Of a DNA stretch of 34,195 nt, positions 7,946-16,064 are shown in pieces (within the stretch, counting starts at the first letter, position 1; every line of letters starts with the position of its first letter). This DNA comes from Mycolicibacter kumamotonensis (GTDB taxonomy: Bacteria; Actinomycetota; Actinomycetes; Mycobacteriales; Mycobacteriaceae). The stretch is taken from assembly GCF_002086285.1 (NCBI RefSeq), contig NZ_MVHU01000041.1, positions 1 through 34,195 of the forward strand. The letters are read 5' to 3'. A model generated the notes under the pieces. That model searched no databases and had not been told where the DNA came from. It saw only the letters and a program-made list of their open reading frames with translations. The position numbers were made by a program, and so were the translations under genes.

Positions 7946-9273
7946 CGCGCACCTCCTTGCACTACCTCGCCGGGGGCGGTCTGGAAAATCGGCTTCTGCG
8001 GCTGGACCGGCGCAGACTGCTGGCCCGGGGGCGCCGGCGCGGGCGGCCCGGGCGGCGCACCTCCGGGCGGCGGGGCGGGCGGCTCATCACGAAGCGGATA
8101 GCAGCCGGTGCCCCAGTTAAGCGGACACGGTTGGTCGTCGGCGTTACCGGTGATCGCGTCGGGCAGGTACACCCGTGGTGGCCCGCCCTGGCCGGTCCTC
8201 GGGTACGGCACCGGCAGCGGCGGCGTACCGGGTTGACCGACCTGCGGATCGGTGCGATCCGACGGCAGCAGGACGTTGGGGTCGAGCCCCAGGTCGGAGA
8301 ACGCCGACTCGATGTAGGGCTGAATGAACTGTCCCGGAACGACATTTGCCACATAGGCCTTGAAGAACGGGCCCGCCGAGACCGCCTCACCAAGCCCGAG
8401 CGCATGCCAGTTGAATCTCTTCAGCCATTCCTGCAGCTTCTCTTTGCGCTGCTCGACAATCGTCAGAACACCATTCAGTTTGTCCAGCAGCGGAGTCAGC
8501 GACTCCTGGTTGTCATCGATGAACCCGCTGATCTCCCGGCTGAACAACGAGATGTTGGCCGACAACTGGCCCAGCGCGGCGCTTTCGGCGTTGATCTGAC
8601 TGAGCAGGGCATCCATCTCGCCGACCAGCCGAACGATCTGGTCGCTGCGCTGCGCCAGCACGTTCGTCGATTTCCGGGCGTTGGCCAGCAACGTGCGCAG
8701 CTCGTTGTCGCGCCTGCTGATCGTCTTCGCGAAGCGTGACACGCCCTGGACCGCGACCCGCAAGTCGGGCGGCGTGTCCTGAAAGGTCTCCGCCAGTGTG
8801 TGCAGCGAGTCCGCCAATCGATCGGTGTCGATCCCGCTGATCGCCGCGCTCAAGTCACCCAGCGCATCGGGAAGCTGATAGGCGGGCGTGGTCCGTTCGA
8901 GCGGGATCGGGCCCTTCAGCCAGCCGTCGCCCCGCGGCGTCACCCCCAACATCTTGGTACCGAGCAAGCTCTTGGTCTTGACTGCCGCCTCGGTGCGATC
9001 CCCGAGCCGCACCTTCCCGGAGACCCGGAAGCTGACCCGGACCTGCTGCCCGTCGAGTTCGACGTCGCCGACCTTGCCGACGGTGATACCGGCGACTTGT
9101 ACCTCCGCGTTCGGAGTCAGGCCCCCGGCCTCGGCGAAATAGGCGGTATAGCGCTTCGTCGCCGAGACCAGCGGAATCGAATCGTAGTACCAGGTACCCA
9201 CGACGACCGCCACGAGCGTCGCAATGCCGACGATGCCGATCGTCAGATGATTGCGTTCCTGAAATGACGTCAC
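7942..9273 (-). CDS. mceC: MceC, Mce-family protein with proline-rich tail
   Basis: 443 aa. The start is placed at GTG 9271-9273, which overlaps the mceB stop (GTGA) and has GGAAGGTG about 9 nt upstream; a GTG four codons earlier has no spaced site. Membrane helix at about 14-32 (IGIVGIATLVAVVVGTWYY). MCE domain: YTAYFAEAGGLTPNAEVQVAGITVGKVGDVEL, RLGDRTEAAVKTKSLLGTKMLGVTPRG. A helical region follows with repeated hydrophobic/polar heptads, then FNWHALGLGEAV and the family-typical FIQPYIESAFSDLGLDPN. The last about 50 residues are a proline/glycine-rich tail (APPPGGAPPGPPAPAPPG). Component of the Mce tunnel. Confidence 0.94.
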   Translation of the reverse strand: MTSFQERNHLTIGIVGIATLVAVVVGTWYYDSIPLVSATKRYTAYFAEAGGLTPNAEVQVAGITVGKVGDVELDGQQVRVSFRVSGKVRLGDRTEAAVKTKSLLGTKMLGVTPRGDGWLKGPIPLERTTPAYQLPDALGDLSAAISGIDTDRLADSLHTLAETFQDTPPDLRVAVQGVSRFAKTISRRDNELRTLLANARKSTNVLAQRSDQIVRLVGEMDALLSQINAESAALGQLSANISLFSREISGFIDDNQESLTPLLDKLNGVLTIVEQRKEKLQEWLKRFNWHALGLGEAVSAGPFFKAYVANVVPGQFIQPYIESAFSDLGLDPNVLLPSDRTDPQVGQPGTPPLPVPYPRTGQGGPPRVYLPDAITGNADDQPCPLNWGTGCYPLRDEPPAPPPGGAPPGPPAPAPPGQQSAPVQPQKPIFQTAPGEVVQGGAR

Positions 9274-10298
9274 TTTGGGGTGCACCTTCCCGACGGCTGG
9301 CCTGCCACCTTCACGTACATCGGTTGGCCGCCCTTGCCATTGAGCTTGAGCACGACTTCGCAGAAGTAGAACGAGAAATAGTCTCCATTCAGCCCCTGCC
9401 GGTTGAGTGCCCGGACCGATTCCGGCATCTGCTCGAGCACGTACTCGAGGTCCTCCTTCTGCGCAAGTAGATTGTTCGACACCTGATCGGTCGCATTGAC
9501 GATCCGCTGCACGGGTGCGCGCCCCTGCTGAAACAGCCTGCCGATAGAGGCCGTCGCCGCATTCGCGTACCGAATACCGCGGCTGATGTCCTCCTTGCGC
9601 TCGGCCAGTCCATGTACGAGTTCGGCAAGCGAGTCGACCGCCTGCCCGAACTGCTGACTGCTGTCACCAAGAGACCCCAGCACCGTGTTGAGGTTGGTGA
9701 TCACCTCACCGATGAGCATGTCCCGGTCGGCCAGGGTGTCGGTCAGCATCGCCGTCTGGTCGAGTAGCGAACCGACCGTGACCCCTTGACCTTGAAAGGC
9801 ACCGACGAGCTGACTGGTGAGAATGTTGACCTGCTCGGGGTCCAACGCCCGGAAAAGCGGCCGGAAGCCTTGGATCAGCGCATCCAGATCGAGCGCGGGC
9901 GCCGTTTGGGAAAGCGGGATGGCACTGCCGTGGGCGAGCAGCTTTGTGCCCCCGGCGCCTTGCTCAAGTGCGAGGTACCTGCCGCCGATGACGTTGTCCC
10001 AGCGGATCACCGCCCGGGTGCCTTCAGTCAGTGCCACCGAATGGTCGGCTGTGAAGTCGACCTTCACGGTCCCGTTGTCGTTGAGGGACAGCCGCTGGAC
10101 CTGCCCGACCTCCACACCTGCGATGCGCACGAAATCCCGTCGGGACAGCCCGGTCACGTCACCGAACTCGGCCGAGTACGAATTCGCTCCCCCGAATCGG
10201 AACTGCCCGAAAATCGTGACCAACGCGAACATCGCGACAGACATGACGAGCACGAACAGCCCCACCCGCACAGCAGTGGCCGACAACGTCTGCTTCAC
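9270..10298 (-). CDS. mceB: MceB, Mce-family protein
   Basis: 342 aa. Start GTG 10296-10298 (VKQTLSATAV), with AGGGGAAGGGA about 10 nt upstream; there is a 40-nt gap to the mceA stop, the widest inside the yrbE-mceF block. Membrane helix at about 10-29 (VGLFVLVMSVAMFALVTIFG). MCE domain: YSAEFGDVTGLSRRDFVRIAGVEVGQVQRL, VIRWDNVIGGRYLALEQGAGG. The helical needle region has the family-typical LDALIQGFRPLFRALDPEQVN. Two cysteines near the C-terminus (FYFCEVVLK and GRCTP) are the pattern seen in MceB proteins. Ends in a 4-nt overlap with mceC. Confidence 0.94.
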   Translation of the reverse strand: MKQTLSATAVRVGLFVLVMSVAMFALVTIFGQFRFGGANSYSAEFGDVTGLSRRDFVRIAGVEVGQVQRLSLNDNGTVKVDFTADHSVALTEGTRAVIRWDNVIGGRYLALEQGAGGTKLLAHGSAIPLSQTAPALDLDALIQGFRPLFRALDPEQVNILTSQLVGAFQGQGVTVGSLLDQTAMLTDTLADRDMLIGEVITNLNTVLGSLGDSSQQFGQAVDSLAELVHGLAERKEDISRGIRYANAATASIGRLFQQGRAPVQRIVNATDQVSNNLLAQKEDLEYVLEQMPESVRALNRQGLNGDYFSFYFCEVVLKLNGKGGQPMYVKVAGQPSGRCTPK

Positions 10299-10338
10299 AG
10301 CGATTGTGTCCCTTCCCCTGGCTGTTTCATCTGGCTCA

Positions 10339-11727
10339 TCACGGTGCCGGTGGCGGTGCAGGCGCCGGGTCGACCGATGACACGGGTTCCGGTGCCGGCG
10401 GTACGTGCGGGAAGAGCGGAACCCCGCCGGGCCCGTACATCGGAGCGCCGTAGGGCGGCGTCTCGGGCCCGTACGTCGGTTGCGGCCCGACGGCCGGTCC
10501 GGGCAGACACTGCCTGACCGCCGGCGGCAACGGCACCGCGCGTGTGACACGGAACCAGTCCGCGTAGCAGAATTGGCCGATTCCGGGGTTCGGCCGCAGA
10601 TCGAGGCCCGTTCCCCAGCCGGTGTTGGTCACCAGATAGCGCACCGGAAAGTTGTTCTTGACGTCCGGCAGCGAGCCGCAGCCCGGTTTTCCGCCCGGCC
10701 CGCCCTTCGCCGCGATGATCGGGAGATTGTCCGGGTAGCGGTAGATCTCGTCACCGAGCAGCAGCGCGACATCCACGATCAGGGTGGCTCCGTCGCGTCC
10801 CCCCATGTAACCGGGCAGGTCATAGTCATCGATCAGAACCTGCGAACCGACGAGTGTGCACGTCAGGGCCGGGTTGTATTTGTGCAGCAGGCTTGTGGTC
10901 GACTGAAGCGCTTCAATGCTGTGGGCCAGTTTCTGCTGGTTCGGCCCGATCAGATTGTCGCCGGCCCTCGCGAAACCCGACAATTCCAGCAGCAGCGCAT
11001 CGACGTCCTTGACGTGCGTGGTCAGCGTCTTACTCGTCGTGGCGAGCGCGTCGAGAGTGCTGACGATATCCGGAGCCGCCGCTGCGTAGGTCCCGCTGAG
11101 ACTTCTGAACGTTCGCCAGTCGCCGGCGATCGTGTCGGTGCGGGCGTTGACCGCCTCGAGGACCTGGTCGGTCGCGGTGATCGCCCGACCGATGTTCTCG
11201 CCCTGGCCTCGCACTCCCTCGGCTAGGGCCGACAGCACCGCGTCGAGCTTCGCCGAATCGATTTGGCGGACCACCCCCACCAGGTTCTCGAAAACTGTGT
11301 TGACCTCGGTCGACACATTCTGTGATCGCAGAGTGGCGCCCGCGACGACGCTCTTGGGGCTGGGATGAGCCGGATAGATCAAGTCCACGTATTTGGCGCC
11401 GAAAATGGTGGTCGCCGCGATTCTGGCTTCCACATTGGCCGGAATGTTCTTCAGCTGAGCCGGTTCGATATCCAGTTTCATCCGTACCGAATCACCGACG
11501 CTGGTGATGTCGCCGACGCGTCCGACCTGTACGCCGCGGAGTTTGACCTTGGCGCCGGTCTCCATGACCAAGCCGGAACGATCCGAGGTCAGCGTCAGCG
11601 ACTTGTAGCGGTGGAACGACCCGGTGAACAGGTTCGCGACCACCCAGGTGGTCAACGCCATCACCACAAGAAAGATCAGCGGCCACCATCGTGGGGAGAT
11701 GCGGGATTCGTCCGGTGCGATATACAA
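10339..11727 (-). CDS. mceA: MceA, Mce-family protein with proline-rich tail
   Basis: About 462 aa. The start is uncertain: TTG 11725-11727 sits 4 nt after the yrbEB stop with AGGT 7 nt upstream; GTG 11761-11763 would overlap yrbEB by 32 nt and shows no ribosome site. Membrane helix about 16-36 (PLIFLVVMALTTWVVANLF). MCE domain: YKSLTLTSDRSGLVMETGAKVKLRGVQVGRVG, VEARIAATTIFGAKYVDLIYP. The long helical part and the cysteine-containing region with PDNLPIIAAKGGPGGKPGCGSLPD and LRPNPGIG are typical of MceA. The last about 60 residues are proline/tyrosine/glycine-rich. First of the six Mce proteins and often the one that gives the operon its substrate class; I cannot assign which numbered mce class this is. 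Confidence 0.92.
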   Translation of the reverse strand: MYIAPDESRISPRWWPLIFLVVMALTTWVVANLFTGSFHRYKSLTLTSDRSGLVMETGAKVKLRGVQVGRVGDITSVGDSVRMKLDIEPAQLKNIPANVEARIAATTIFGAKYVDLIYPAHPSPKSVVAGATLRSQNVSTEVNTVFENLVGVVRQIDSAKLDAVLSALAEGVRGQGENIGRAITATDQVLEAVNARTDTIAGDWRTFRSLSGTYAAAAPDIVSTLDALATTSKTLTTHVKDVDALLLELSGFARAGDNLIGPNQQKLAHSIEALQSTTSLLHKYNPALTCTLVGSQVLIDDYDLPGYMGGRDGATLIVDVALLLGDEIYRYPDNLPIIAAKGGPGGKPGCGSLPDVKNNFPVRYLVTNTGWGTGLDLRPNPGIGQFCYADWFRVTRAVPLPPAVRQCLPGPAVGPQPTYGPETPPYGAPMYGPGGVPLFPHVPPAPEPVSSVDPAPAPPPAP

Positions 11728-11731
11728 GATG

Positions 11732-12583
11732 TCAACCTGCCAAGTGAAAGTTGCCAGCCGCACCGTAGACGGCCAGGGTGATCGCGACGGTCACCACGAC
11801 CGACGCGAGCAGCGAGGCGCGGGTTGCGCGCCCCACCGCTTCGCCCACCCCGGACGGCCCGCCGCTGGCGGTGAACCCGTAATAGGTGTGAATGAGCATG
11901 ATGACGACACCGGCAGCGGCCACCTGTGCAAACGACCACAACAAGTCGGTCGGGTCCAGGAATGTGCGGAAGTAATGGTCGTAAACGCCCGCGGATTGCC
12001 CGTAGACGTAGATCGTTCCGGCCCGGGCGGCGAAGAACGCCATGACAACCGCCACGCAATAGAACGGCACGACCACCACCAGCCCGCCGATGACACGGGC
12101 CGAGGCCAGGTACGCGATCGATCGAACCCCGATAACCTCCAGTGCGTCGATCTCCTCATTGATGCGCATGGCGCCGAGTTGGGCGGTCGCACCGGCGCCG
12201 ATCGTCGCGGCCAACGCGAATTCCGCAGTCAGCGGGGCGATGATCCGGACGTTGAAGTACGCCGAGGCGAATCCCGTCAACGCCTCGACACCGACTTCGG
12301 AGAACTGGTTATAGCCCTGGGCCGCAACGATTGCGCCCGTCGTGAGCGTCAAGAAGGCGACGATCGCGATCGTGCCGCCGATCAGCGCAAGTGCACCGGA
12401 GCCCAGGCTCATCTGCGCGATGACCCGCAGGAACTCGACGCGGTAATGCGTGAAGACATCCCGGCTGGCCGACAGTGTCTTGACATGAAACTGGATCTGC
12501 GAGCCGAGCCGGTCCCAGTGCTCGGCGAAATCGTCCAATCGCCGGGTCAGTCGCGACGTGGTGCGGTTGACTGGCTGGCTCAT
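11732..12583 (-). CDS. yrbEB: YrbEB, MlaE-family permease subunit
   Basis: 283 aa. Start ATG 12581-12583 overlaps the yrbEA stop (ATGA). An N-terminal amphipathic stretch is followed by five to six membrane helices (IGGTIAIVAFLTLTTGAIVA; VIGGLVVVVPFYCVAVVMAFFA; AGVVIMLIHTYYGF; LLASVVVTVAITLAVYGA). The cytoplasmic EQ-loop-like motif IGAGATAQLGAMRINEEIDALEVIGVRSIAYLASARV is the MlaE signature where the ATPase docks, and GFTASGGPSGVGEAVGRATR is the conserved last loop. With YrbEA it forms the membrane permease fed by the Mce tunnel; the ATPase (MceG) is normally encoded elsewhere and none is seen here. Confidence 0.95.
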   Translation of the reverse strand: MSQPVNRTTSRLTRRLDDFAEHWDRLGSQIQFHVKTLSASRDVFTHYRVEFLRVIAQMSLGSGALALIGGTIAIVAFLTLTTGAIVAAQGYNQFSEVGVEALTGFASAYFNVRIIAPLTAEFALAATIGAGATAQLGAMRINEEIDALEVIGVRSIAYLASARVIGGLVVVVPFYCVAVVMAFFAARAGTIYVYGQSAGVYDHYFRTFLDPTDLLWSFAQVAAAGVVIMLIHTYYGFTASGGPSGVGEAVGRATRASLLASVVVTVAITLAVYGAAGNFHLAG

Positions 12584-13350
12584 AACCCGACCCGGAATCC
12601 CAGTGCGGTGACAACGATGTTGATCACGAACAGCGCCATGAAGGAGAACACCACGGTTTCGTTGACCGCCCGGCCCACACCGGCCGGACCGCCGGTAACC
12701 GAGATACCCATATAACACGCGATCAGGCCGGCGGTCATGCCGAACAGCGTCGCCTTGATGAAGGCGATGACGACATCGGAGATTCCGGTCAGCAACGTCA
12801 GGCCTGCCACAAAGGCACCCGGGGTGACGTGCTGGGTGAACACCGAGAAGGCGAACCCGCCGGCCAGGCCCACCAGAATGACCAACGGCGACAACAGGAA
12901 TGCGACCAGGGTTGCCGCCAGCACCCGCGGAATGACCAACGCCTGGATCGGGTCGATACCCATGACCCGCAGTGCGTCGAGCTCTTCCCGGATGGTGCGT
13001 GCTCCGAGGTCCGCGCAGATCGCGGTCGCTCCGGCGCCTGAGACCACCAGCACCGTCAGGATCGGGCCGATCTGCAGAACAGTGCTCAGCGCCGCACCCG
13101 TGCCGGAGAAGTCGGCGGCCCCGAATTCGTTCAGCAGGATGTTGAACAGGAACACGGCCAGGACCGTGAACGGGACCGACATGACCAATGTCGGAGCAAG
13201 CGACACCCGCGCGACGAACCAGGTCTGCGTCAAGAATTCACGCCAGGCGAACGGTGCACGGACCAGCTGGACGAACGTGTCCAGAGACATCGCGAAGAAC
13301 CCGCCGAGTACTCGTACGGGCTTGCCGGCAACGACACGGATCTCTTTCAC
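12580..13350 (-). CDS. yrbEA: YrbEA, MlaE-family permease subunit
   Basis: 256 aa, GTG start at 13348-13350. MlaE permease fold with about six helices. Conserved cytoplasmic motif SGAGATAICADLGARTIREELDALRVMGIDPIQALVIPRV (ATPase-contact loop) and the final-loop motif CYMGISVTGGPAGVGRAVNETVV. First gene of the mce operon. Its GTG overlaps a TGA of an upstream open frame in the leader (GCGTGA), so initiation may depend on translation coming from upstream; no separate strong ribosome site is visible directly before it. Confidence 0.95.
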   Translation of the reverse strand: MKEIRVVAGKPVRVLGGFFAMSLDTFVQLVRAPFAWREFLTQTWFVARVSLAPTLVMSVPFTVLAVFLFNILLNEFGAADFSGTGAALSTVLQIGPILTVLVVSGAGATAICADLGARTIREELDALRVMGIDPIQALVIPRVLAATLVAFLLSPLVILVGLAGGFAFSVFTQHVTPGAFVAGLTLLTGISDVVIAFIKATLFGMTAGLIACYMGISVTGGPAGVGRAVNETVVFSFMALFVINIVVTALGFRVGL

Positions 13351-13517
13351 GCGGCGCCGCTCTCACGGTATTCGGGGCCTGCCCCCGCCGGGTCGACCAT
13401 GCCCCCATCAGCAAAGCGCTTGTCGATCAGTCGGGGAGTTGAATCCCGCTCCACCGGGCGCCAAGACCCCGAACCGCGCACTACTGGTCCCCCCGACTGT
13501 CGCTTGCCATTGGTGTC

Positions 13518-13540
13518 GTCACAACGTCTCGAAGTGTGAC
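13518..13540. promoter_or_regulatory. Inverted repeat, candidate operator of the mce operon
   Basis: GTCACA (13518-13523) and TGTGAC (13535-13540) are perfect 6-bp arms around 11 nt. It lies just downstream of the TAGGCT candidate, about +6 to +28 of the mce transcript, a place suited to a repressor. It does not fit the KstR consensus as I know it. The regulator is unknown; a TetR- or GntR-type protein is possible. Confidence 0.4.
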
Positions 13541-13552
13541 CGCTCGAGGCCG

Positions 13553-13558
13553 AGCCTA
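13553..13558 (-). promoter_or_regulatory. Candidate -10 element for the mce operon
   Basis: TAGGCT on the minus strand fits the mycobacterial TANNNT -10 pattern. Expected start of transcription is near 13546, giving a leader of about 200 nt before yrbEA. No -35 at standard spacing. Confidence 0.35.
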
Positions 13559-13649
13559 AGCGAGTGACCTGCGTCAACGACAGCCAAAACAACACCTTCA
13601 GCCAAACCTCCAAAGCGGCACATGATTTTTGTGGGGGCCTATGAACCGG

Positions 13650-13669
13650 CCCCGGGTAAGTGGCCGGGG
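13650..13669 (-). terminator. Hairpin after lgt, possible terminator
   Basis: CCCCGG and CCGGGG form a 6-bp GC stem with an 8-nt loop, starting one nt after the lgt stop codon. There is no U-tract, which is common in mycobacterial terminators, so function is uncertain. Confidence 0.35.
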
Positions 13670-13670
13670 T

Positions 13671-15971
13671 TCACCCCCCGACACCGGCCCCGAGCAACGT
13701 CTCCGTGTCCGAAGGGCGGGGGCCGGCCGGACTCGCGGATGCGCCTTGGTCGGCGCCCGCCGCACCACGCAACGCGTTCCGCGCTGCTTCGACGCGTTCC
13801 CGCGCCTGTGCAAGGCGTTCTTCGGCTTCCCGATGCGCGACTTCGGCCGCCCCCCGTGCCTTCGCGGCGATCGGGCCGGCTTCTGCAGCACGCCTGACGA
13901 CTTCCATCAGAGCCTGGGCTTCGGCAGCACGTGCGGCGGCGTCCGTCTCCGCCTCCTGTACCTCGCATCCGGCGGCATCGATCTGCTGGGCCGATCGTGT
14001 ACTCGGCACCGACCCGGCGTCCCCACCCGATTCGGGCTCATCCCCGCCGCCGTCCGGGACACGGGCCGCGTCGAGTTCCTCGAGGGCGCGGCGCACGTTC
14101 TTCACGTGAGCGGTGCGGGCCGCCAGGTCCGCGGTGGCCTGTTCGACTGCAAGCTCGGCTTTCTCGACCGCAGCTTTGGCGTCATCGGCCCGCTTCGTTG
14201 CGGCCGCGATGATCTCCGCGGCTTGTGCTGCCGCCTCGACGGCTGCTGCCTGCGCTTCAACCAAAGAGCGCCGGGCAGAGTCGGTAGTCGCGGCACACGC
14301 TGCAACCGCGGCCTCGGCTTCGTCCACCGCACGTCGAGCGACCTCGCGTTCAGCAGCTGCGACAGCCTTGTCGGCCTCGGCCTCGGCATCGCGTGCGGCC
14401 CGTTTCAGCGCCTCCACCCGGGCCGTCGCCTCGGGAATCGCCGCCTCGGCGTCGCGGTACGCCCGCTCCGCGGCCTCGACTTCGGCGGCGGCCTCGGCGA
14501 GCGCCGCTTCGGTGTCGCGCAGCTTCTGCTTGGCCGCTTCGACTCCGGTCTGAGCATCGGCGACCGCAGCATCCGCTGTCTCCAGTGCGATTACGTTGTC
14601 CGCCAGCGATTCTCGTGCCGCCGCCGTACGTTCGAGGGCATCCGAGTGCGCGTTTTCGGCCGCGGACCGCGCCGCTTCGGCGACGGCTCCGGCCGCCGCC
14701 GCATACTTGACCACGTCCGCGAGTGCCGCGGCTTCACTCTCGCGCGTAGCGACATCGGCTTCGGCGTCGTCGCGGGCACGAACAGCCGCCTGCATGGCTT
14801 CGAGCCGACCGGCGAGTTCGGCCTCCGCGTGTTCCACGGCATCACGTGCGTTTTCGCGCTCGCGCACGAGGGCGGCCGCACTCGTTGTGACGGCGGCTGT
14901 CGTCTCGGCCAGGGTCTGCCTCGCCTTCGCGGCACGTGTCGTCCGGGCGGCGAGCTCCGACTCCGCGTCCCGCGCCACCTGCTGCGCCTTTTCGGCACGC
15001 GCCACAGCGGCGGCAGCGCGCTGTTCTGCGGTGTCCTCGACGGCGGCCGCGGGCACGGCTTCGACCTGCCGGCCGGAATGTGCTGTGGCGCGGCGCGTTT
15101 CGCGCCCGCCGGCCTCCGCCGATCTCAGGATCCCGAGGGCGTCGCGGTTGATGACGAGGTAAGTCGTCGCCACCAGGAAGATGAACAGTGTGACAACGGT
15201 GTCCGTCCCGACCGCGCCCTCGGCGACACCGTCTCCACGCAGCAACAGTACGCAGAACCGGCCGAGCGCATAGGAAGCGACGTAGCACACGAAAAGCGCG
15301 CCCGGCGCCAATCGATCCCGGCGACCGAGTTTGATCAGGAAAATGAAGACTATTACATTCCAAAGCAATTCGTAGAGAAATATCGGATGCGCCACCAGCG
15401 CCACCTCGCCGGTCGAGACGCCGTTGACCGCATGCACGTCGACGAACCCGGCGGCGTCCTCCCGCTGAAAGATCGCCACTCCCCAGGGCAGGTCGGTTGC
15501 ACGACCGAAGAATTCCTGATTGAAGTAGTTGCCGATCCGCCCGACTGCCTGGGCGAGTGCGATGCCCGGCGCCACGGCGTCGGCAACGCCGGCCGTCGAT
15601 AGGCCGCGACGGCGGCACGCGATCCACGCCCCTACCCCGCCCATCGCGATCACACCCCAGATCCCCAGTCCGCCGGCCCACACTCGCAGCGTCGCACCGA
15701 AACCCGCACCCTCGGTGCCGAAGTACGTTCGCCAATCCGTCGCCACGTGGTAGAGGCGGCCTCCGATCAGGCCGAACGGGATCGCCCATAGTGCGACGTC
15801 GTAGACGGCTCCGGGTGCACCACCCCGGTCCACCCAACGCCGCTCACCGAGCCTGGCCGCCAGCACGATTCCGGCAATCACCAGCAGCGTGTAGGCACGG
15901 ATCGGCAGTGGCCCCAGGTGCCAGACGCCCTGCGAGGGGCTGGGAAGGTATGCCAGAACGGTCTGAGTCAT
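13671..15971 (-). CDS. lgt: Prolipoprotein diacylglyceryl transferase (Lgt) with a very long alanine-rich coiled-coil tail
   Basis: 766 aa; Lgt enzymes are usually near 270-300, and M. tuberculosis Lgt about 470. Residues 1-280 form the membrane enzyme that moves diacylglycerol from phosphatidylglycerol to the lipobox cysteine. Signature GRIGNYFNQEFFGRATDLPWGV spans 144-165. Compared with E. coli Lgt, Y26, R143, N146, E151, G154 and R239 correspond to Y27, R145, N148, E153, G156 and R238; E243 corresponds to Leu242 (RFCVLLLRGD). HPIFLYELLWN (195-205) is also typical. From about 305 to 755 the protein is Ala/Glu/Arg heptad-rich coiled coil, interrupted near 655-685 by a Gly/Asp/Pro stretch. 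Start ATG has GGAG five nt upstream. It lies between the exported-protein gene and the mce operon, whose MceE is a lipoprotein. Composition stays in phase without frameshift, so the tail is a real extension. Confidence 0.9.
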   Translation of the reverse strand: MTQTVLAYLPSPSQGVWHLGPLPIRAYTLLVIAGIVLAARLGERRWVDRGGAPGAVYDVALWAIPFGLIGGRLYHVATDWRTYFGTEGAGFGATLRVWAGGLGIWGVIAMGGVGAWIACRRRGLSTAGVADAVAPGIALAQAVGRIGNYFNQEFFGRATDLPWGVAIFQREDAAGFVDVHAVNGVSTGEVALVAHPIFLYELLWNVIVFIFLIKLGRRDRLAPGALFVCYVASYALGRFCVLLLRGDGVAEGAVGTDTVVTLFIFLVATTYLVINRDALGILRSAEAGGRETRRATAHSGRQVEAVPAAAVEDTAEQRAAAAVARAEKAQQVARDAESELAARTTRAAKARQTLAETTAAVTTSAAALVRERENARDAVEHAEAELAGRLEAMQAAVRARDDAEADVATRESEAAALADVVKYAAAAGAVAEAARSAAENAHSDALERTAAARESLADNVIALETADAAVADAQTGVEAAKQKLRDTEAALAEAAAEVEAAERAYRDAEAAIPEATARVEALKRAARDAEAEADKAVAAAEREVARRAVDEAEAAVAACAATTDSARRSLVEAQAAAVEAAAQAAEIIAAATKRADDAKAAVEKAELAVEQATADLAARTAHVKNVRRALEELDAARVPDGGGDEPESGGDAGSVPSTRSAQQIDAAGCEVQEAETDAAARAAEAQALMEVVRRAAEAGPIAAKARGAAEVAHREAEERLAQARERVEAARNALRGAAGADQGASASPAGPRPSDTETLLGAGVGG

Positions 15972-16064
15972 GGATCTCCGCTTCCTACCGCATGATCACA
16001 TCGTGATTGGTTCGTCGTGACCCGACCGCGTCGCACTCGGTGCACGGCGCCTGGCACTCTTCGT

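Larger units (their letters stand above)
13351..13670 (-). promoter_or_regulatory. Intergenic leader and control region of the mce operon
   Basis: 320 nt without a convincing protein gene. Read on the minus strand it holds, in order: a hairpin after lgt (13650-13669), a TTGACG (13572-13577), a TAGGCT -10 candidate (13553-13558), and a 23-bp inverted repeat (13518-13540). The TTGACG is only 13 nt from TAGGCT, too close for an ordinary pair, so the -35 is unclear. An 88-codon open frame (13347-13613) ends in the yrbEA start; most of it would precede the transcript start, but its last codons from ATG 13398-13400 (17 aa) could serve as a coupled leader peptide. Confidence 0.4.

Noticed and set aside
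13572..13577. TTGACG as the -35 of the mce promoter
   Set aside because: Only 13 nt separate it from TAGGCT, outside the usual 16-19 nt range.
13347..13613. An 88-codon open frame upstream of yrbEA as a full gene
   Set aside because: It begins with TTG before the predicted transcript start, has no ribosome site and no recognisable family. Only its last codons are kept, as a possible leader peptide.
13629..15602. Long plus-strand open frame opposite lgt
   Set aside because: It is the complement of the alanine-rich coiled coil; high GC at codon ends removes stops. Its Arg/Gly/Cys-rich product has no domain.
15995..16007. ATCAC-ATC-GTGAT inverted repeat before lgt as an operator
   Set aside because: Arms of 5 bp with a 3-nt centre are too short to separate from chance, and lgt is probably read from the gene upstream.
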